Notes: generated by a model not told the origin, from the sequence alone. DNA of 64,000 nucleotides from Halothiobacillus sp. (GCA_024635755.1 JAGXIF010000008.1:48073-112072); one strand, 5' to 3'. Positions 36,971-48,546 are shown, numbered from the stretch's first letter. Translations and numbers: made by a program.

Positions 36971-38073
36971 ATCAAAGCGTGAAGCCTCACCACCGGCCTG
37001 CTGTCTCCTTGCCGCTGCTGTTCACGGCGCTGCTGGGCTGGACCTCCCCCCTATTGGCCGATGCTGCCGTCCCCACCGGTGCGATCAGCCAGGTTTCGGC
37101 CGACAATGAATCCAGTCTCCTGCAACGTATCGATGCCATGGTGGATGCCATGGCGAGCCGGTCCTACGGCGGGCGCTTCATCCACATGCGGGGTGACCAG
37201 ATCGACTTGATGCGAACCGTGCACCGAGGCACGGATGGCGAACGGGTTGAATTGTTGGTGGCAGAGAACGGCGAGGTCCGAGAAATCCGTCGGCTCGGTG
37301 ATCGCTGCGCCTGCCTGTGGCCCCAGCGCAAGCAAGTCATGCTGGGCGACTACCCCAATGTGGCCAGCCGCATGTCCGGCGAGCGCTTCGATGCGCTCGA
37401 CTCGGATGCGCTCGACTCGGCCGGGCAAAACTACCGCCTCATTTCCCTGGGGGTCGGTCGGGTGGCGGGCAAGACCTGCGACCAGGTGGCGGTGGTGCCC
37501 ACCGATGATCTGCGCTATGGCTACAAGCTCTGTATTGGCCATGAGCAGTCCTTGCTGCTGCGGATGAGCATGTACGACGAACGTGGCCGACCGATGGAGC
37601 ACAATCAGTTCACGCAGGTCGAGTCGCTGGATTCGGTCGAATTGGCCTTTCAGGAAGACCTGACGACCGGTATCGACGCTGACTTCGAGGCGATCGAGCT
37701 GGTTGGCGAACGGGCGGAAAACGCGCCCATTCGGCAGAGTTCCTGGATGATCGAGCCATTGCCCAGCGGCTACCGGGTCCAATCCCGTAGTTGGCGCCGC
37801 AACCCGGTGACCGAACAGTATTTCGAGCACCTGGTCGTCAGCGACGGGCTGGCGACGGCATCTGTCTTTGTCGAAAAGCGTGACGGCGACGTGGCCCGGC
37901 AGGCCAGTCGCACCGAACTGGGCATGACCATGGCCGTGCGCAGTATCGAGGGCATGCGGGTGACGGCCATTGGTGACGTGCCGTCCGCCACGGTTGAAAG
38001 TCTGGTGGAAAACACCAGGCGTGTGACGCCCGATGAGAGCGGGTCGTCCCAACCCTCACCTGACCAGAAATGA
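36967..38073 (+). CDS. rseB: Sigma-E regulator RseB/MucB
   Basis: 368 residues. A signal peptide ends about residue 32 (LADA). The N-terminal LolA-like domain starts LLQRIDAMVDAMASRSYGGRF, and the C-terminal domain includes WMIEPLPSGYRVQSRSWRR. RseB shields RseA from cleavage and senses lipopolysaccharide or lipoproteins. The ATG overlaps the rseA stop. A perfect 15-base tandem duplication at 37390-37419 encodes DALDS twice. Confidence 0.92.
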   Translation: MNQSVKPHHRPAVSLPLLFTALLGWTSPLLADAAVPTGAISQVSADNESSLLQRIDAMVDAMASRSYGGRFIHMRGDQIDLMRTVHRGTDGERVELLVAENGEVREIRRLGDRCACLWPQRKQVMLGDYPNVASRMSGERFDALDSDALDSAGQNYRLISLGVGRVAGKTCDQVAVVPTDDLRYGYKLCIGHEQSLLLRMSMYDERGRPMEHNQFTQVESLDSVELAFQEDLTTGIDADFEAIELVGERAENAPIRQSSWMIEPLPSGYRVQSRSWRRNPVTEQYFEHLVVSDGLATASVFVEKRDGDVARQASRTELGMTMAVRSIEGMRVTAIGDVPSATVESLVENTRRVTPDESGSSQPSPDQK

Positions 38074-38564
38074 CGATCGACGACCGCCAAGGGAGCCAGC
38101 CCGGCCGTGCGGATGACCAGGTCCTCGAATCCGCGCGTGTCGTGGCCGTGGAGCCCGGGGGTGCCTGGTTGGAGGCCAGTTCCGCGCAGGGCTGTGCCAA
38201 TTGCCGTGATGGCAAGGGGTGCGGGGTCAGCGTGTTTCAGCGCCTGTTCCGGCTGCCACGGCATCGGGTCTATCTGCCCACGAACGAGTCACTTGCGGTT
38301 GGCGATCACGTGGTCATCGCCATGTCGCAACGCGCTTTGCTGATCGCCTCCGTGTGGCTTTACCTAGTTCCATTGGCCGGGTTGCTGGGCGTGGCCATCG
38401 TCCTGGATGCGCTGTTTTCCCAGGAGGTCCTGACAGTGCTCGGGGCGCTCGGCGGACTTGTCGCTGCGCTGGCGGTGGCCCGGGCGCAGCAGCGCCGCCA
38501 GGCACGATCGGGTGGTTTCTTCCCGGTCTTGCATGAAGTGGCGCTCCGCCAGGCCGACTCATGA
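38070..38564 (+). CDS. rseC: RseC/MucC family regulator
   Basis: 164 residues. An N-terminal cysteine cluster (CANCRDGKGCG) precedes two membrane helices (LLIASVWLYLVPLAGLLGVAIVLDAL and TVLGALGGLVAALAVA), the RseC layout. In other bacteria it modulates sigma-E or electron transfer to SoxR-reducing complexes. The start overlaps the rseB stop (ATGA). Confidence 0.9.
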   Translation: MTIDDRQGSQPGRADDQVLESARVVAVEPGGAWLEASSAQGCANCRDGKGCGVSVFQRLFRLPRHRVYLPTNESLAVGDHVVIAMSQRALLIASVWLYLVPLAGLLGVAIVLDALFSQEVLTVLGALGGLVAALAVARAQQRRQARSGGFFPVLHEVALRQADS

Positions 38565-38728
38565 CGAGGAGAGTGGGGCAGGGTAGCCAAGCCGACCGAT
38601 TTTCGTCGATCGACTTTCCGGGTAAGCTGGCTTCGTTTCTCATGGTCATTTACCCGCCTGTTGTCCAGTCACCGCTCATGTCGCTTTCCCCCGTCCGCTT
38701 ACCTATTGCCACTGGTTCTCGGCACTTG

Positions 38729-40177
38729 ATGTCCGCATTGAGTTCCGGGTTGGCGAGGACCGTCCTCGCCGCCGTGGTGATTGGTCTGACTGCGGGCTGC
38801 GTGTCGGAGGAGCCGGAATCGGAACCGCAGCAGGTCACCGGATTGCCGGATTTCGCGCCCCTCGTGGAGGCGAATGCCGCTTCGGTGATCAACATCACCG
38901 GGGTGCGGGGATTGCCGTCGATCACCAACGGGCAGACCGGGGAAGGCAATTTCGACCAGTGGTTCAACGGCTTGTTCGGTGAGGGCGATGCACCAGGGCC
39001 GAGGTTGCCGCAGGAGAGTGACGGTTCGGGGTTCATCCTCAGTTCGGATGGCTACGTCGTCACCAATGCCCACGTGATCGAGGGCGCGAAGAAGATTTTC
39101 GTCCGCTTGGCCGATGGTCGAGAGCTGGCCGCCGAGCTGGTTGGCGTCGACGAGATCGGCGACGTGGCGCTGCTCAAGGTGGATGCCCACGGCCTGTCCC
39201 CGGTCACCCTGGGGGATTCCGATCAGGTTCGGGCCGGGCAATGGGCAGTCGCCATCGGCTCGCCTTACGGATTCGACCAGACCGTTACGGCGGGCGTGAT
39301 CAGCGGCTTGCGCCGAACGCTGCCGTCGGATACTAACCAACCCTACGTGCCCTTTATCCAGAATGACGTGGCCATCAACCCGGGCAATTCCGGTGGCCCG
39401 TTGTTCAATACACGCGGGCAGGTCATCGGGATCAACGCGCAGATCTTTACCGAGTCGGGTGCCTACAACGGCATTTCCTTTGCCATTCCGATCAATTACG
39501 TCGTCGACGTGATCGCCCAGATCAAGCAGAACGGCGAGGTGCGGCGCGGGTTTCTCGGTGTCGAGATCCGCAGCGTGGATCGTCGTCGGGCCGACCAGCT
39601 TGGCCTCCCGCGTGCCTACGGTGCCGAGGTGACGCGTTTCGTCGACGGATCGCCCGCCGCCACTTCCGCCTTGAAGGTGGGCGACATCATCCTGTCCGTC
39701 AATGGCATGGAGGTTAGTGACGGCGGCGATCTCACCCAGGTGCTGGGGGCGCTGCCGCCCGGTTCCGAAGTGCACCTCGAGGTGCATACGGGGCAAGCCA
39801 GGCAGGAGGTGGCGGTTCGACTGGCCGCCTTGCCCGAATCGACTTCTGGGCAGGCGGCCCCCGTGCCCGCTCTCGATCAGCCGGAGCTGGTGGTGATCGA
39901 GACCCTGGGGCTGATCCTGAGAAGGACCGAGTCCGGGGGCGTGCGTATCGGTGAACTCGATCCGAGCGGGCCGGCGTCATTGGCGGGCCTGGTGCCGGGG
40001 GATGTCGTGCTTTCGATCGATCGCAAGGAGGTCAATTCCCTGGCCCAGGCGTACCAGGTCCTGGCGCGAATCGCGCATGCCCGCGGTGACGAGCTGGTGC
40101 TTTTCCTGGTGCAGCGAGACGGTGAGCAGCGCTTCTTCATGCCCGCCTTTTCCGGCAATCCCCACCAATCCGACTGA
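38729..40177 (+). CDS. DegP/MucD family serine protease, probable lipoprotein
   Basis: 482 residues from this start. Trypsin-like domain with His (TNAHVIEG), Asp (GDVALLK) and Ser (NPGNSGGPLFN), then two PDZ domains (RGFLGVEIRS... and IRIGELDPSGPASLAG-like). It degrades misfolded periplasmic proteins and lies at the mucD position of the operon. The start was chosen because MSALSSGLARTVLAAVVIGL-TAGC is a good lipoprotein signal peptide with Cys at 24. An ATG at 38561 overlaps the rseC stop (ATGA) and one at 38678 is also in frame, so translation could begin earlier. None has a clear ribosome binding site. Confidence 0.9.
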   Translation: MSALSSGLARTVLAAVVIGLTAGCVSEEPESEPQQVTGLPDFAPLVEANAASVINITGVRGLPSITNGQTGEGNFDQWFNGLFGEGDAPGPRLPQESDGSGFILSSDGYVVTNAHVIEGAKKIFVRLADGRELAAELVGVDEIGDVALLKVDAHGLSPVTLGDSDQVRAGQWAVAIGSPYGFDQTVTAGVISGLRRTLPSDTNQPYVPFIQNDVAINPGNSGGPLFNTRGQVIGINAQIFTESGAYNGISFAIPINYVVDVIAQIKQNGEVRRGFLGVEIRSVDRRRADQLGLPRAYGAEVTRFVDGSPAATSALKVGDIILSVNGMEVSDGGDLTQVLGALPPGSEVHLEVHTGQARQEVAVRLAALPESTSGQAAPVPALDQPELVVIETLGLILRRTESGGVRIGELDPSGPASLAGLVPGDVVLSIDRKEVNSLAQAYQVLARIAHARGDELVLFLVQRDGEQRFFMPAFSGNPHQSD

Positions 40178-40269
40178 CTTTGTCCCTTCTTGGGCTTTAT
40201 ACTGTCGGACTTTGCTCGTTGTGACCGCCCGGCCGCGAGAGATTCCCCACGAACCAAAAGTTATACTTT

Positions 40270-42084
<1,815 letters not shown>

Positions 42085-42121
42085 CCGCCCAGCGGTCCCG
42101 ACCCACACAATGGAGCGTCCC

Positions 42122-42952
42122 GTGGATTTCAGCTTACTCCTGGTGCTTGCCACCCTTATCAGCGGACTGATCTGGCTGATCGACCGACTGGTCTTCCGGC
42201 CCAAGCGCCGGGCACGACTGGAAAACGAGGCGCGTCAACTTGGCGCCGAGGCGGGAATGGGCCGCACGGCCGACAAGGAGCCATTGCTGGTCGACTACGC
42301 GAAGTCGTTTTTCCCCATTCTCCTGGTCGTGTTGGTCATCCGTTCGTTCCTGTTCGAGCCGTTTCGCATTCCATCGGGCTCGATGATGCCGACTCTGCTG
42401 GTGGGTGATTTCATCCTGGTCAACAAGTTCACCTACGGCCTGCGCTTGCCGGTCGTCAACACCAAGGTTGTGCCGATCGGTGAGCCCGAACGCGGCGACG
42501 TGGCGGTGTTTCGCTACCCCAAGCAGCCGGAGGTGGACTACATCAAGCGCATCGTGGGTCTGCCGGGCGATACCATCCGGGTGGATGGCGAGAAACTCTG
42601 GATCAACGGTGAGAAGGTGGCACTCGAGACACAGGGGCGCTACGCGGGCGATGCCAATCTCAAACATGCGGGCCTGATAAAGGCCATCGAGATGCTGCCG
42701 GGGGCCCCGCACCATGTATTGATCGATCCGGATCGACGCATGGGGAGCGCCGAATGGACGGTGCCCGAGGGGCGTTATTTCGTGATGGGTGACAATCGCA
42801 ATCACAGCAACGACAGTCGCTTCTGGGGCTTTGTCCCGGAATCGAATCTCGTCGGGAAAGCGGTTATGATCTGGCTTCACTGGAACTGGCAGGACGGCGG
42901 TTTCGACACCGAGCGCATCGGTCGCTCGATCGACGTCGTCGCGACAGACTAA
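42122..42952 (+). CDS. lepB: Signal peptidase I
   Basis: 276 residues. Type I leader peptidase with two N-terminal membrane segments and a periplasmic domain. The catalytic serine is S87 (IPSGSMMPT) and lysine K142 (YIKRIVGLPGD); the GDNRNHSNDSR box is intact. GTG at 42122 was preferred because GGAG (42112-42115) lies 6 bases before it; the ATG at 42110 has none. Confidence 0.95.
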   Translation: MDFSLLLVLATLISGLIWLIDRLVFRPKRRARLENEARQLGAEAGMGRTADKEPLLVDYAKSFFPILLVVLVIRSFLFEPFRIPSGSMMPTLLVGDFILVNKFTYGLRLPVVNTKVVPIGEPERGDVAVFRYPKQPEVDYIKRIVGLPGDTIRVDGEKLWINGEKVALETQGRYAGDANLKHAGLIKAIEMLPGAPHHVLIDPDRRMGSAEWTVPEGRYFVMGDNRNHSNDSRFWGFVPESNLVGKAVMIWLHWNWQDGGFDTERIGRSIDVVATD

Positions 42953-42978
42953 CCTCAAGGCACAGCAAGGACCGGGAT

Positions 42979-43380
42979 ATGGAAAACTGCAAAGCAAACG
43001 GACATCGTCTCCCCCACGGCAACCCTCGGCGTGAGCGAGGCATGTCCTTGGTGGGGCTGATCATCGCGGCCATCGTCCTGGGTTTTGCCGCCCTGGTGGT
43101 CATGCAGGTGGTGCCGCTCTACATTGCCGACCAGAAGCTCACCACGATATTCGAGAGCCTCCAGGAGGAGTCGGCCGCCAGTCCGGCTGAGATTCGCCGC
43201 AAGGTCGACAAGCGCCTCGACATCAATGAGGTCGATGAGCGGTTTGACTCGGACGAATTCGAGATTCGCCCGGTCACCGGCGGTTTCAATGTCACCTACA
43301 ACTACGAAGGCCGCGCGACGTTGTTCGGCAACCTGTCGCTCGTGGCCGAGTTCAAACATCAAGCCCGTGTCAGTAACTAA
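42979..43380 (+). CDS. DUF4845 membrane protein
   Basis: 133 residues. A basic N-terminus (RRERGMSLVGL, resembling a type IV pilin start) is followed by one membrane helix (IIAAIVLGFAALVVMQVVPLY) and a small extracytoplasmic domain. Proteins of this family sit between lepB and rnc in many gammaproteobacteria. Function unknown. The gene overlaps rnc by 14 bases. Confidence 0.88.
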   Translation: MENCKANGHRLPHGNPRRERGMSLVGLIIAAIVLGFAALVVMQVVPLYIADQKLTTIFESLQEESAASPAEIRRKVDKRLDINEVDERFDSDEFEIRPVTGGFNVTYNYEGRATLFGNLSLVAEFKHQARVSN

Positions 43381-44104
43381 AAGCAGCAATCCCCTCATCC
43401 GTGATCCCGACACCCTGGCCAATGCGTTAGGGTTGTCATTCGATGACAACGACCTGCTGGTGCAGGCGCTGCGTCATCGCTCCTCCGGCCGTCTGAATAA
43501 CGAGCGCTTGGAATTCCTGGGCGACTCGATCCTCAACCTCGCCGTCTCTGATTATCTCTATCGCCACAAGCCGGAGGCATCCGAGGGCGCGCTGTCGCGT
43601 TTGCGTGCCTCGGTCGTGCGCGAGGAATCCCTGGCGCGCGTGGCCCGCGAGATCGGCCTGGGCGATTACCTGGTGATGGGCTCGGGCGAGTTGAAGAGTG
43701 GCGGCCACCGCCGGGATTCGATCCTAGCGGATGCGCTGGAGGCCATGATCGGTGCGCTCTACCTGGATCAGGGCTTCGCGCCGGCTCATGCCTGGGTGCA
43801 GTCCCTGTTCGGCACGGCGCTGGAATCCTTGCCGGATGCCCAGTCGCTCAAGGATGCCAAGACGCAGTTGCAGGAATATCTGCAGCGCGACCGACTGCCG
43901 CTACCGGAATACGAGGTGATGGAACAGTCCGGACAGGCCCACCGCCAGACATTTGAAGTGGCCTGCCGCGTCCGTTGCCAAGGGGTGCCTTACGAAACGA
44001 GCGCCAGCGGTTCGTCGCGTCGACGAGCCGAGCAATCCGCCGCCCGGCGCATGCTGGAAACGCTACGCGACACCCTGGGTGAGAGCCCGGGCAAGGGCAA
44101 ATAG
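43367..44104 (+). CDS. rnc: Ribonuclease III
   Basis: 245 residues. It cuts double-stranded RNA, including rRNA precursors. The signature NERLEFLGDSILNLAVSDYL and the acidic DALEAMIGALYLDQG are present, followed by a C-terminal dsRNA-binding domain (from about residue 160, DAKTQLQEYLQ...). The GTG at 43367 overlaps the end of the DUF4845 gene; it was chosen because homology begins soon after (VSVTKSSNPLIRDPDTLANALG). Confidence 0.95.
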   Translation: MSVTKSSNPLIRDPDTLANALGLSFDDNDLLVQALRHRSSGRLNNERLEFLGDSILNLAVSDYLYRHKPEASEGALSRLRASVVREESLARVAREIGLGDYLVMGSGELKSGGHRRDSILADALEAMIGALYLDQGFAPAHAWVQSLFGTALESLPDAQSLKDAKTQLQEYLQRDRLPLPEYEVMEQSGQAHRQTFEVACRVRCQGVPYETSASGSSRRRAEQSAARRMLETLRDTLGESPGKGK

Positions 44105-44116
44105 GAGTAACGGCGC

Positions 44117-45019
44117 ATGAATCACATAACCCCCCGTTTCGGCCAGGTGGCCATCGTTGGACGGCCCAACGTCGGAAAATCGACCCTAGTCAATCGGCTC
44201 GTGGGTCAGAAGGTGTCCATCACGGCGCCCAAGCCGCAGACCACGCGGCATCGGATCACCGGGATCATCACCGAGGAGCGTGGCCAGGTAGTGTTGATCG
44301 ACACGCCCGGGTTACACCAAGGTGGTCGTGACGCCCTCAATCGGCAGCTCAACCGGACCGCCCGCAGTGCCCTGGAAGGCGTCGACCTGATCCTCTTCAT
44401 GGTTCAGGCCGGGCAGTTCGGCGAGGAAGACGAGCAGGTCGCGCGCCTGCTCGAGCACGTCGAGGCCCCGGTGGTTCTGGTCGTGAACAAGGTCGACTTG
44501 GTCAACGACAAGACCGAATTGTTGCCATTTTTGGCCAAGGTGGGCGAGAAGGGCGATTTCGCCGCGATCTATCCCATGAGTGCACGGCGTCAGCGCGGTC
44601 TCGAGGGCCTGATGGACCTGGTGTTCTCCTATCTGCCCGAAGGGCCGGCCGGCTACGACGAGGAGCAGGTGACGACCGCCCCCGTGCGCTTCATGACGGC
44701 CGAGATCATCCGCGAGAAACTTGCCCGCTCCTTGCATGACGAACTCCCCTACCAGACCACGGTGATGATCGAGCGTTTCGAGGAGACCGACCGGCTGGTG
44801 ACCATCGGCGCGGTTATCTACGTGGCTCGTTCCGGACAGAAGGGCATCGTGATCGGGCAGGGCGGGGCTAGGCTGAAGATGGTGGGGCAGCAAGCCCGGG
44901 AAGCCATCGAGCCGTTGCTCGGCAAGCGCGTGATGCTCGAACTCTGGGTCAAGGTTGCCGACGACTGGGCTGACGATGAACGTTCCGTGGCCGCCCTCGG
45001 TTACCAGTTGCCCGAATAG
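44117..45019 (+). CDS. era: GTPase Era
   Basis: 300 residues. Essential GTPase for 16S rRNA and 30S assembly. G1 GRPNVGKSTL, switch region TTRHRITGI, G3 DTPG, G4 NKVD, and the C-terminal KH domain (GQKGIVIGQGGARLKMVG). It follows rnc by 12 bases, the standard rnc-era-recO order. Confidence 0.97.
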   Translation: MNHITPRFGQVAIVGRPNVGKSTLVNRLVGQKVSITAPKPQTTRHRITGIITEERGQVVLIDTPGLHQGGRDALNRQLNRTARSALEGVDLILFMVQAGQFGEEDEQVARLLEHVEAPVVLVVNKVDLVNDKTELLPFLAKVGEKGDFAAIYPMSARRQRGLEGLMDLVFSYLPEGPAGYDEEQVTTAPVRFMTAEIIREKLARSLHDELPYQTTVMIERFEETDRLVTIGAVIYVARSGQKGIVIGQGGARLKMVGQQAREAIEPLLGKRVMLELWVKVADDWADDERSVAALGYQLPE

Positions 45020-45056
45020 GGGCCACATGATCCGCTTCGCCGTCAGTCCGTAGGAC

Positions 45057-45800
45057 ATGCGTGGTTTTCTACTGCATGCTCGCCCCTTTCAGGAACACGG
45101 GCTGCTGCTCGACTGGCTGACCGACGATCGCGGCTGGGTGCGTATGCGGCAGACCGGCGGGCGCCGCGTCAAGAAGCGCGGCAGCAGCCGACCTCCCAAT
45201 TTCGTTTGTCTGGATCTGCTCACGGCAGGCCGCGGGGCAGGGTGGCCCATCCTCAAGGGCGCCGAACCGGTCGAGTCGCTGCGTTTCCTGCGTGGGCGGC
45301 GGCTGGCAGCGGCCTTCTACCTGCATGAACTGATCCTGCGCGCGCTGCGCCCCGAGGAACCCGTTCCGGGATTGTTTCTCGATTACTGGAAAAGCCTTGC
45401 GATGCTCGAGGAGCCCGACATACCGGTATCGGTAATCATGCGGCGATTCGAGCGCCGCCTGCTGGTTCACCTCGGCAGTGGCGTCGAGTGGATCGAGTCA
45501 CTCGCAGACGACCGTGCAGACACTCGGATCGAGCCGGAAGGCTCGTATCATCTCGACCCCGAAGGCGGGGTGATGGCCGGAGGGGGCCCCGGTGCGGTAT
45601 CCGGGCGGGTGCTGCAGGCCATCGCCACCGATCAGACTCTGGTTCATCCCGAGGAGATGCGGGCGGCCCGCGATTTGATGCAACGCCTGCTGGTCCCGCA
45701 CGTTGGACGGGCCCCCTTCGTCAGCCGGCGTCTGTGGCCATCATCGTCCACCGCCCCGTCCGGGGACACAGGGAATGCAAGCGAGACGGAATCCCCCTAA
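45057..45800 (+). CDS. recO: DNA repair protein RecO
   Basis: 247 residues. It anneals and loads RecA in the RecFOR pathway. N-terminal OB fold ([27 protein letters not shown]) and a helical C-terminus ([31 protein letters not shown]). The zinc-binding cysteines of some RecO proteins are not present. It follows era, as is typical. Confidence 0.93.
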   Translation: MRGFLLHARPFQEHGLLLDWLTDDRGWVRMRQTGGRRVKKRGSSRPPNFVCLDLLTAGRGAGWPILKGAEPVESLRFLRGRRLAAAFYLHELILRALRPEEPVPGLFLDYWKSLAMLEEPDIPVSVIMRRFERRLLVHLGSGVEWIESLADDRADTRIEPEGSYHLDPEGGVMAGGGPGAVSGRVLQAIATDQTLVHPEEMRAARDLMQRLLVPHVGRAPFVSRRLWPSSSTAPSGDTGNASETESP

Positions 45801-45841
45801 ACTGGGCGCCTTCATCCGAAACCGCTGCGGAAGCCAACTTC

Positions 45842-46612
45842 ATGACCAATCGCGTCACAACCCAATACCCGCTTCTGGGTCTGAACATCGATCACATTGC
45901 CACGCTGCGCCAGGCCCGGGGTACCCGCTACCCAGACCCGGTGACGGCCGCGCTGCTGGCCGAGCAGTCCGGTGCGGACAGCATCACCTTGCACCTGCGC
46001 GAGGATCGCCGGCATATTCAGGATCGGGACGTGGAGATGCTGCGCGAATTGCTCCAGACGCGCATGAATCTGGAGATGGCGGCCACCGACGAGATGATCG
46101 AACTGGCATGCCGTATTCGGCCGCACGATGTCTGTCTGGTACCTGAACGCCGAGAAGAGCTAACCACCGAAGGTGGCCTGGACGTGGCCGGGCAGATCGA
46201 GCGGATTCACGCCGCCTGCGACCGCATGGCGGATGCCGGCATACGCGTGTCGCTGTTCGTCGACGCCGATCCGCGCCAGATCGATGCCGCGGTGGCCTGC
46301 GAGGCGCCGGTGATCGAGCTGCATACCGGTCATTACGCCACCGCCGCGGGCGATCAGGCAACCCGGGAACAACTCGAGCTCATTCGTCAGTGCGCCCGCG
46401 ATGCCGTTGACGTGGGGCTGATCGTCAATGCCGGGCACGGCCTGCACTACCACAACGTTGCCGCCATCGCCGCGATCGAGGACATCGAGGAACTCAACAT
46501 CGGTCATGCCATTATCGGCCAGGCCGTGTTTTCCGGCCTCCCGGCCGCCGTGCGCGACATGAAGGATCTCATGCACGCCGCGCGTTATTCGGTGACGCCC
46601 GGGCGTTCATGA
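45842..46612 (+). CDS. pdxJ: Pyridoxine 5'-phosphate synthase
   Basis: 256 residues. It condenses deoxyxylulose phosphate with 3-amino-2-oxopropyl phosphate to pyridoxine phosphate. TIM-barrel motifs [39 protein letters not shown] and the end [14 protein letters not shown]. The ATG is 42 bases after recO; the end overlaps acpS (ATGA). Confidence 0.96.
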   Translation: MTNRVTTQYPLLGLNIDHIATLRQARGTRYPDPVTAALLAEQSGADSITLHLREDRRHIQDRDVEMLRELLQTRMNLEMAATDEMIELACRIRPHDVCLVPERREELTTEGGLDVAGQIERIHAACDRMADAGIRVSLFVDADPRQIDAAVACEAPVIELHTGHYATAAGDQATREQLELIRQCARDAVDVGLIVNAGHGLHYHNVAAIAAIEDIEELNIGHAIIGQAVFSGLPAAVRDMKDLMHAARYSVTPGRS

Positions 46613-46983
46613 TCGTCGGTTTGGGTACCGACCTAGTTGAGATCGAGCGCATCCGCCGCGCTCATGCTCGGCACGGACAGCGCCTGATCGAGCGAGTGCT
46701 GGGGACCGATGAGCGCCAACGCCTGCCCACACGCGACCCGGCCGCTTGGCTTGCCAAGCGCTTCGCCACCAAGGAGGCGGTCGCCAAGGCCTTGGGGACG
46801 GGGTTTCGTGACGGCCTTAGGTTGGTCGATATCCAGACCGTGCACGACGACCAGGGTCGTCCCGAGGTGCGGCTGGAGGGCAAGGCGGCTGAATCGCTTG
46901 CCCGCCTGGGGGGCGGGTCGGTGTCGCTGTCGGTGACGGACGAGCGCGCTTATGCGCTTGCCTTCGTCGTCATCAGCCGCTGA
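46609..46983 (+). CDS. acpS: Holo-ACP synthase
   Basis: 124 residues. It transfers phosphopantetheine from CoA to acyl carrier proteins. Motifs [14 protein letters not shown] and the metal/CoA site [19 protein letters not shown] are intact. It is translationally coupled to pdxJ. It is the only phosphopantetheinyl transferase in the window and might also activate the polyene-cluster ACPs. Its last 11 bases overlap the convergent DUF1275 gene. Confidence 0.95.
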   Translation: MIVGLGTDLVEIERIRRAHARHGQRLIERVLGTDERQRLPTRDPAAWLAKRFATKEAVAKALGTGFRDGLRLVDIQTVHDDQGRPEVRLEGKAAESLARLGGGSVSLSVTDERAYALAFVVISR

Positions 46984-47665
46984 GCGTCGAACGCGCCCGG
47001 CGCTGTTGGTAGGTGAGCGCGAGCAGGGCGACGAGCCCCGCCGCGATCGCGGGCAGCAGCAGGTTGCCGGCAGTGCCCAGCGGCTGGGCCAGCACCCCGC
47101 CAATGCCACCGGCGACATAGCCGATCAGCAGCACCAATAACAACCACCCGTGCCACGACCAGCCCTGCCGGCGCAGGAAGCGGGCCAGGTAGGCGCCGAT
47201 GTCGGTCGCGATACCGGTGACATGCGTGGTGCGGATCAGCAAACCGCGATAACTTGCCACTAGGGCGTTCTGCAGGCCGCAGGCGATCGCCGCACTGGTC
47301 AGAGAGGCCACGTCCCGGCCGGCGAGAGCCAGGGCCGCCGCGATCAGCAACAAGAGCATTTCCAAGCCCAGTGCCCAGGCATAGCGGGGGCTTTCGGGAA
47401 ACTGCCGGCGGCCGATCATGATGCCGGAAAGCGTCGCCCCGCCGATGAACCCCAACAGGATCAGACCGGCGGTCAGCACGATCGCGAGATCGATCCGCGC
47501 CATGCCCTCACTCATGTGCGAGGCCATGCCCGTCATCTGACTGACCGGCAGGCCGAAGGCCAGCAGCATGGCGCTGTTGACATGGCCGGCGAGCCCGGCC
47601 ATGACGAAAGCGAGCAGAAAGATCTTGGTGCGCGGGGCATCATGCTGTGCGCGGGGATAAGGCAT
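46973..47665 (-). CDS. DUF1275 (YoaK-type) membrane protein
   Basis: 230 residues with six membrane helices, starting TKIFLLAFVMAGLAGHVNSAMLLAFGLPVSQ-like and holding the family patterns TGMASHMSEG and ALVASYRGLLIRTTHVTGIATD. Function is unknown. The ATG at 47665 has AGGA upstream; an ATG at 47716 is possible. The 3' end overlaps acpS tail to tail by 11 bases. Confidence 0.88.
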   Translation of the reverse strand: MPYPRAQHDAPRTKIFLLAFVMAGLAGHVNSAMLLAFGLPVSQMTGMASHMSEGMARIDLAIVLTAGLILLGFIGGATLSGIMIGRRQFPESPRYAWALGLEMLLLLIAAALALAGRDVASLTSAAIACGLQNALVASYRGLLIRTTHVTGIATDIGAYLARFLRRQGWSWHGWLLLVLLIGYVAGGIGGVLAQPLGTAGNLLLPAIAAGLVALLALTYQQRRARSTLSG

Positions 47666-47768
47666 TCTGGGTCCTGTCCGGCTCCGTGAAGGGTGTAAAT
47701 CGATCCTGCACATCATAACGCCGGGACGCCACGGCTGTTGTCGCTCCTACTGCAGAGCGGCGTCGAGC

Positions 47769-47797
47769 TTGATCTCGCGCGGGATTAGCCGTAGAAT
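47769..47797 (+). promoter_or_regulatory. Promoter of rpsF operon
   Basis: -35 TTGATC (47769-47774) and -10 TAGAAT (47792-47797) with an optimal 17-base spacer. It lies 72 bases before the rpsF start, upstream of the leader hairpin. Confidence 0.75.
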
Positions 47798-47812
47798 GCG
47801 CCGCTTGTTTCT

Positions 47813-47840
47813 CCTGCCTGACCGTTCCGCATGCGGCAGG
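47813..47840 (+). ncRNA. Probable S6:S18-binding leader of rpsF
   Basis: CCTGCC (47813-47818) pairs with GGCAGG (47835-47840) around a 16-base loop that contains ACCG and CCG. The known ribosomal S6 leader carries CCG/ACCG bases that mimic the S6:S18 site on 16S rRNA and feed back on translation. Position in the 5' UTR of rpsF fits; the match to the motif is from memory. Confidence 0.5.
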
Positions 47841-47869
47841 CTGCCTTCCATCCACAGGAGTTTTGATCC

Positions 47870-48301
47870 ATGCGTCATTACGAAATCGTTTTCATGGTCC
47901 ATCCGGACCAGAGCGACCAGGTCCCGGCCATGATCGAGCGCTATCGCGGCGTCATCGAAGCCTCCCAGGGCACGGTCCACCGCCTCGAAGACTGGGGTCG
48001 CCGTCAACTGGCCTACCCGATCAAGAAGCTGGTCAAGGCGCACTACGTGCTGATGAACGTCGAGACCGACCAGGATTCCCTGGCCGAGCTCGAGGAGGCG
48101 TTCAAGTTCAACGACGCCGTGCTGCGTCACATGACCGTACGTTGCGACGAGGCTTACACCGAAGAGTCTCACATGATGCGTGAGCGCGAGAGCGAGCGCC
48201 GCCCGCGTCGTGGCGATGACGAGAAGCGCGAAGAGCGTCGTGACAACACCCGTGAAGAAAGTCGTGACAGCGAGAAGAAGTCCGACGATTCCGGCGAATA
48301 A
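47870..48301 (+). CDS. rpsF: 30S ribosomal protein S6
   Basis: 143 residues. Starts [18 protein letters not shown]. The core 100 residues match S6, and the C-terminal 40 are a charged Glu/Arg/Asp/Ser-rich tail, longer than in E. coli (131-135). ACAGGAG lies upstream. First gene of the rpsF-rpsR-rplI operon; priB is missing, as in many bacteria. Confidence 0.97.
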   Translation: MRHYEIVFMVHPDQSDQVPAMIERYRGVIEASQGTVHRLEDWGRRQLAYPIKKLVKAHYVLMNVETDQDSLAELEEAFKFNDAVLRHMTVRCDEAYTEESHMMRERESERRPRRGDDEKREERRDNTREESRDSEKKSDDSGE

Positions 48302-48321
48302 AGTTTCAAGAGGTTAGACCC

Positions 48322-48546
48322 ATGGCCCGTTTTTTCCGTCGCAAGCGTTTTTGTCGTTTCACCGCCGAAGGCGTGAAGCACATCGACTACAAGGACATTG
48401 ACACCCTGCGTCAGTACGTCACCGAAACCGGCAAGATCGTGCCGAGCCGTGTGACCGGCACCAACGCCCGCTATCAGCGCCAGCTCCAGACGGCCATCAA
48501 GCGTGCCCGTTTCCTGGCCCTGCTGTCGTACACCGACCGCCACTGA
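48322..48546 (+). CDS. rpsR: 30S ribosomal protein S18
   Basis: 74 residues. [20 protein letters not shown] and [19 protein letters not shown] are typical. S18 binds S6 on the platform of the small subunit. It lies 20 bases after rpsF. Confidence 0.97.
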   Translation: MARFFRRKRFCRFTAEGVKHIDYKDIDTLRQYVTETGKIVPSRVTGTNARYQRQLQTAIKRARFLALLSYTDRH

